From Leptasterias polaris (Eukaryota; Echinodermata; Asteroidea; Forcipulatida; Asteriidae): 64,000 bases of DNA. The notes under the pieces are model-generated. The model was not told the DNA's origin and did not search any database. It was given only the letters and a program-made list of their open reading frames with translations. The position numbers and the translations under genes are program-made. Every line of letters begins with the position of its first letter. Position 1 is the first letter of the stretch. The DNA is taken from assembly GCA_037783415.1 (NCBI GenBank), contig JAZGTN010000150.1, positions 620,001-684,000 of the forward strand, given 5' to 3'. Shown here piece by piece: positions 62,918 to 64,000 of the stretch.

Positions 62918-63489
62918 TTTCGTTTTCTTTGGGTAGGGGTGACTCTCTGGCCGCTAGCGCCCTCTAGAAATGTCTCTCCGCCCCAAGAATTCGGCCACAT
63001 GACCCCCCTGAACTTGACCTACGAGTGGTGTAAAATTTGTGCCAATCCAAAAATGATGTCAGGTTGATTTGAGCGTACTTACTTTGAATTTGCTTTGAAT
63101 TTGCTTGAAAACTTCTCATTTTCTTTGGGTAGGGGTGACTCTCTGGCCTAGCGCCGTCTACAAATGTCTCTCCGCCCCAAGAATTCGGCCACATGACCCC
63201 TAGAACTTGACCTTCGAGTGGTGTAAATTTTGTGCCAATCCAAAAATGATGTCAGGTTGATTTGAGCGTACTTACTTTGAATTTGCTTTGAATTTGCTTG
63301 AAAACTTCTCAATTTCTTTGGGTAGGGGTGACTCTCTGGCCGCTAGCGCCGTCTAGAAATGTCTCTTCGCCCCAAGAATTCGGCCACATGACCCATAGAA
63401 CTTGACCTTCGAGTGGTGTAAATTTTGTGCCAATCCAAAAATGATGTCAGGTTGATTTGACCGTGCTTACTTCGAATTTGTTTTAAAAC

Positions 63490-63742
63490 AGCTCGTTCAA
63501 CTGAAGTCGCTATTGCGTCGACTTCGGATGGTCCCCGCTCGCTGGTAATTTGCGGTATGAAGATGGCGCCTGCTGGCCCTCACATTCTGATTTTCGGATT
63601 TGGGAGTATTCAGGGAAGAATCAGGTAACAACATTTCTCTCTCTGGCATGTGTGATCAGGAGTTATTTTCAACCGTAGATTTAACTTTATTTCAGGGTCT
63701 CAACGTTTTCCACAGGCACTATTTCTTAGCCTTTTTTAAAAC
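63490..63742 (+). repeat. Long-unit insert 61, type A, 253 bp
   Basis: Partner of copy 57 at +2,914. At least one S follows, and the next unit is cut by the window edge. Confidence 0.92.
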
Positions 63743-64000
63743 TTTCATTTTCTTTGGGTAGGGGTGACTCTCTGGCCGCTAGCGCCCTCTAGAAATGTCT
63801 CTCCGCCCCAAGAATTCGGCCACATGACCCCTTGAACTTGACCTACGAGTGGTGTAAAATTTGTGCCAATCCAAAAATGATGTCAGGTTGATTTGAGCGT
63901 ACTTACTTTGAATTTGCTTTGAATTTGCTTGAAAACTTCTCATTTTCTTTGGGTAGGGGTGACTCTCTGGCCGCTAGCGCCGTCTCGAAATGTCTCTCCG

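Larger units (their letters stand above)
1..64000 (+). repeat. Satellite array of 195-bp monomers and 437-bp insert-bearing units
   Basis: Seen directly: the same 195-bp sequence recurs head to tail from end to end, for example the CTTTGGGTAG word at 2526, 2721 and 2916. Interspersed 437-bp units share the monomer's first ~150 bp and its last ~20 bp. Distances between successive long units are 437, 632, 827, 1022, 1217, 1412, 1607, 1802, 1997 or about 2190 bp, that is 437 plus multiples of 195, with deviations of 1-3 or 11 bp that can be located. All stretches between the long units listed below consist only of short monomers. No inverted segment and no unrelated sequence was found. EcoRI (GAATTC), NheI (GCTAGC) and XbaI (TCTAGA) sites occur in most units, so a digest should give a ladder. 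195 bp is close to one nucleosome repeat length, as in many satellites (inference). Confidence 0.98.
58571..64000 (+). repeat. 2,914-bp higher-order block, two copies, open at right edge
   Basis: 58,571-61,086 matches 61,485-64,000, with inserts 55-57 equal to 59-61. Shared marks: CTGGCCTAGCG, ACCCCCCTGAAC, AAATTCTCTGCC, GCGGGCAC and AAGATGGCCCC. The few differences include ACAAGTGG near 61,563 and AAAATTATG near 62,420. Confidence 0.92.

Noticed and set aside
1..64000. CRISPR array
   Set aside because: The repeats are 195-437 bp, there are no variable spacers and no cas genes, and intron-like signals point to a eukaryote.
1..64000. CENP-B box marking a centromeric satellite
   Set aside because: I found no match to the core of the CENP-B box in either unit type; a centromeric role cannot be claimed or excluded from sequence.
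1..64000. rRNA intergenic spacer or histone/5S gene cluster
   Set aside because: No rRNA, 5S or histone-like sequence occurs in any unit, and the units are too short to hold one.

Overview
The whole 64 kb window is one uninterrupted satellite DNA array. I find no unique sequence, no recognisable protein-coding gene, no tRNA or rRNA, and no transposon with recognisable ends. All units lie in the same orientation. Long tandem repeats with higher-order structure, intron-like splice signals and no operon-like coding point to a nuclear eukaryotic chromosome (pericentromeric, subtelomeric or similar heterochromatin). AAGATGGCGCC (YY1-like) and TAGCGCCCTCTAG (CTCF-like) words suggest an animal, but I cannot name the species.

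Two building blocks make up the array. The short monomer (S) is 195 bp, starts for convenience at TTTGGGTAGGGG, and carries an 11-bp direct repeat (TTTGAATTTGC, normally twice) near its end. Rare S variants are 184 bp (one 11-mer) or 206 bp (three). The long unit (L) is 437 bp: a one-11-mer monomer interrupted by a 254-bp segment bounded on both sides by the 9-mer TTTTAAAAC. Long units are separated by whole numbers of S, so L-to-L spacing is 437 + 195k with k from 0 to 9, and every deviation is explained by small indels. I count 61 complete L inserts, one partial copy at the left edge and about 190 complete S units.

The inserts fall into two main types. Type A ends CACTATTTCTTAG and is followed by TTTCATTTTC; 26 copies. 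Type B ends CACAATTTCTTAG and is followed by TTTCGTTTTC; 35 copies. Inside each insert are a YY1-like word, an ATG in good Kozak context, a GT-AG pair 72 bp apart with donor and acceptor consensus, and a 7 to 9 bp hairpin. It therefore looks like a captured promoter/first-exon/intron fragment. Whether it is transcribed cannot be told from sequence.

Layout. 1-12 kb: irregular L/S mixture with 2,434-bp and 3,250-bp duplications. 13-20.5 kb: a 3,824-bp block repeated twice. 21-28 kb: nested 1,654-bp and 3,066-bp duplications. 30-33 kb: a 1,412-bp block in direct tandem. 36-43 kb: overlapping 2,044, 2,433 and 5,694-bp duplications. 44-55 kb: a 4,088-bp block in tandem with a third, shortened copy. 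55-58 kb: more diverged mixture. 58.5-64 kb: a distinct subfamily in a 2,914-bp duplication that runs off the right edge. The nested periods and shared private variants are what repeated unequal exchange and segmental amplification produce. No system of cooperating genes is visible; the best candidate for something new is the splice-signal-bearing insert amplified inside the satellite.
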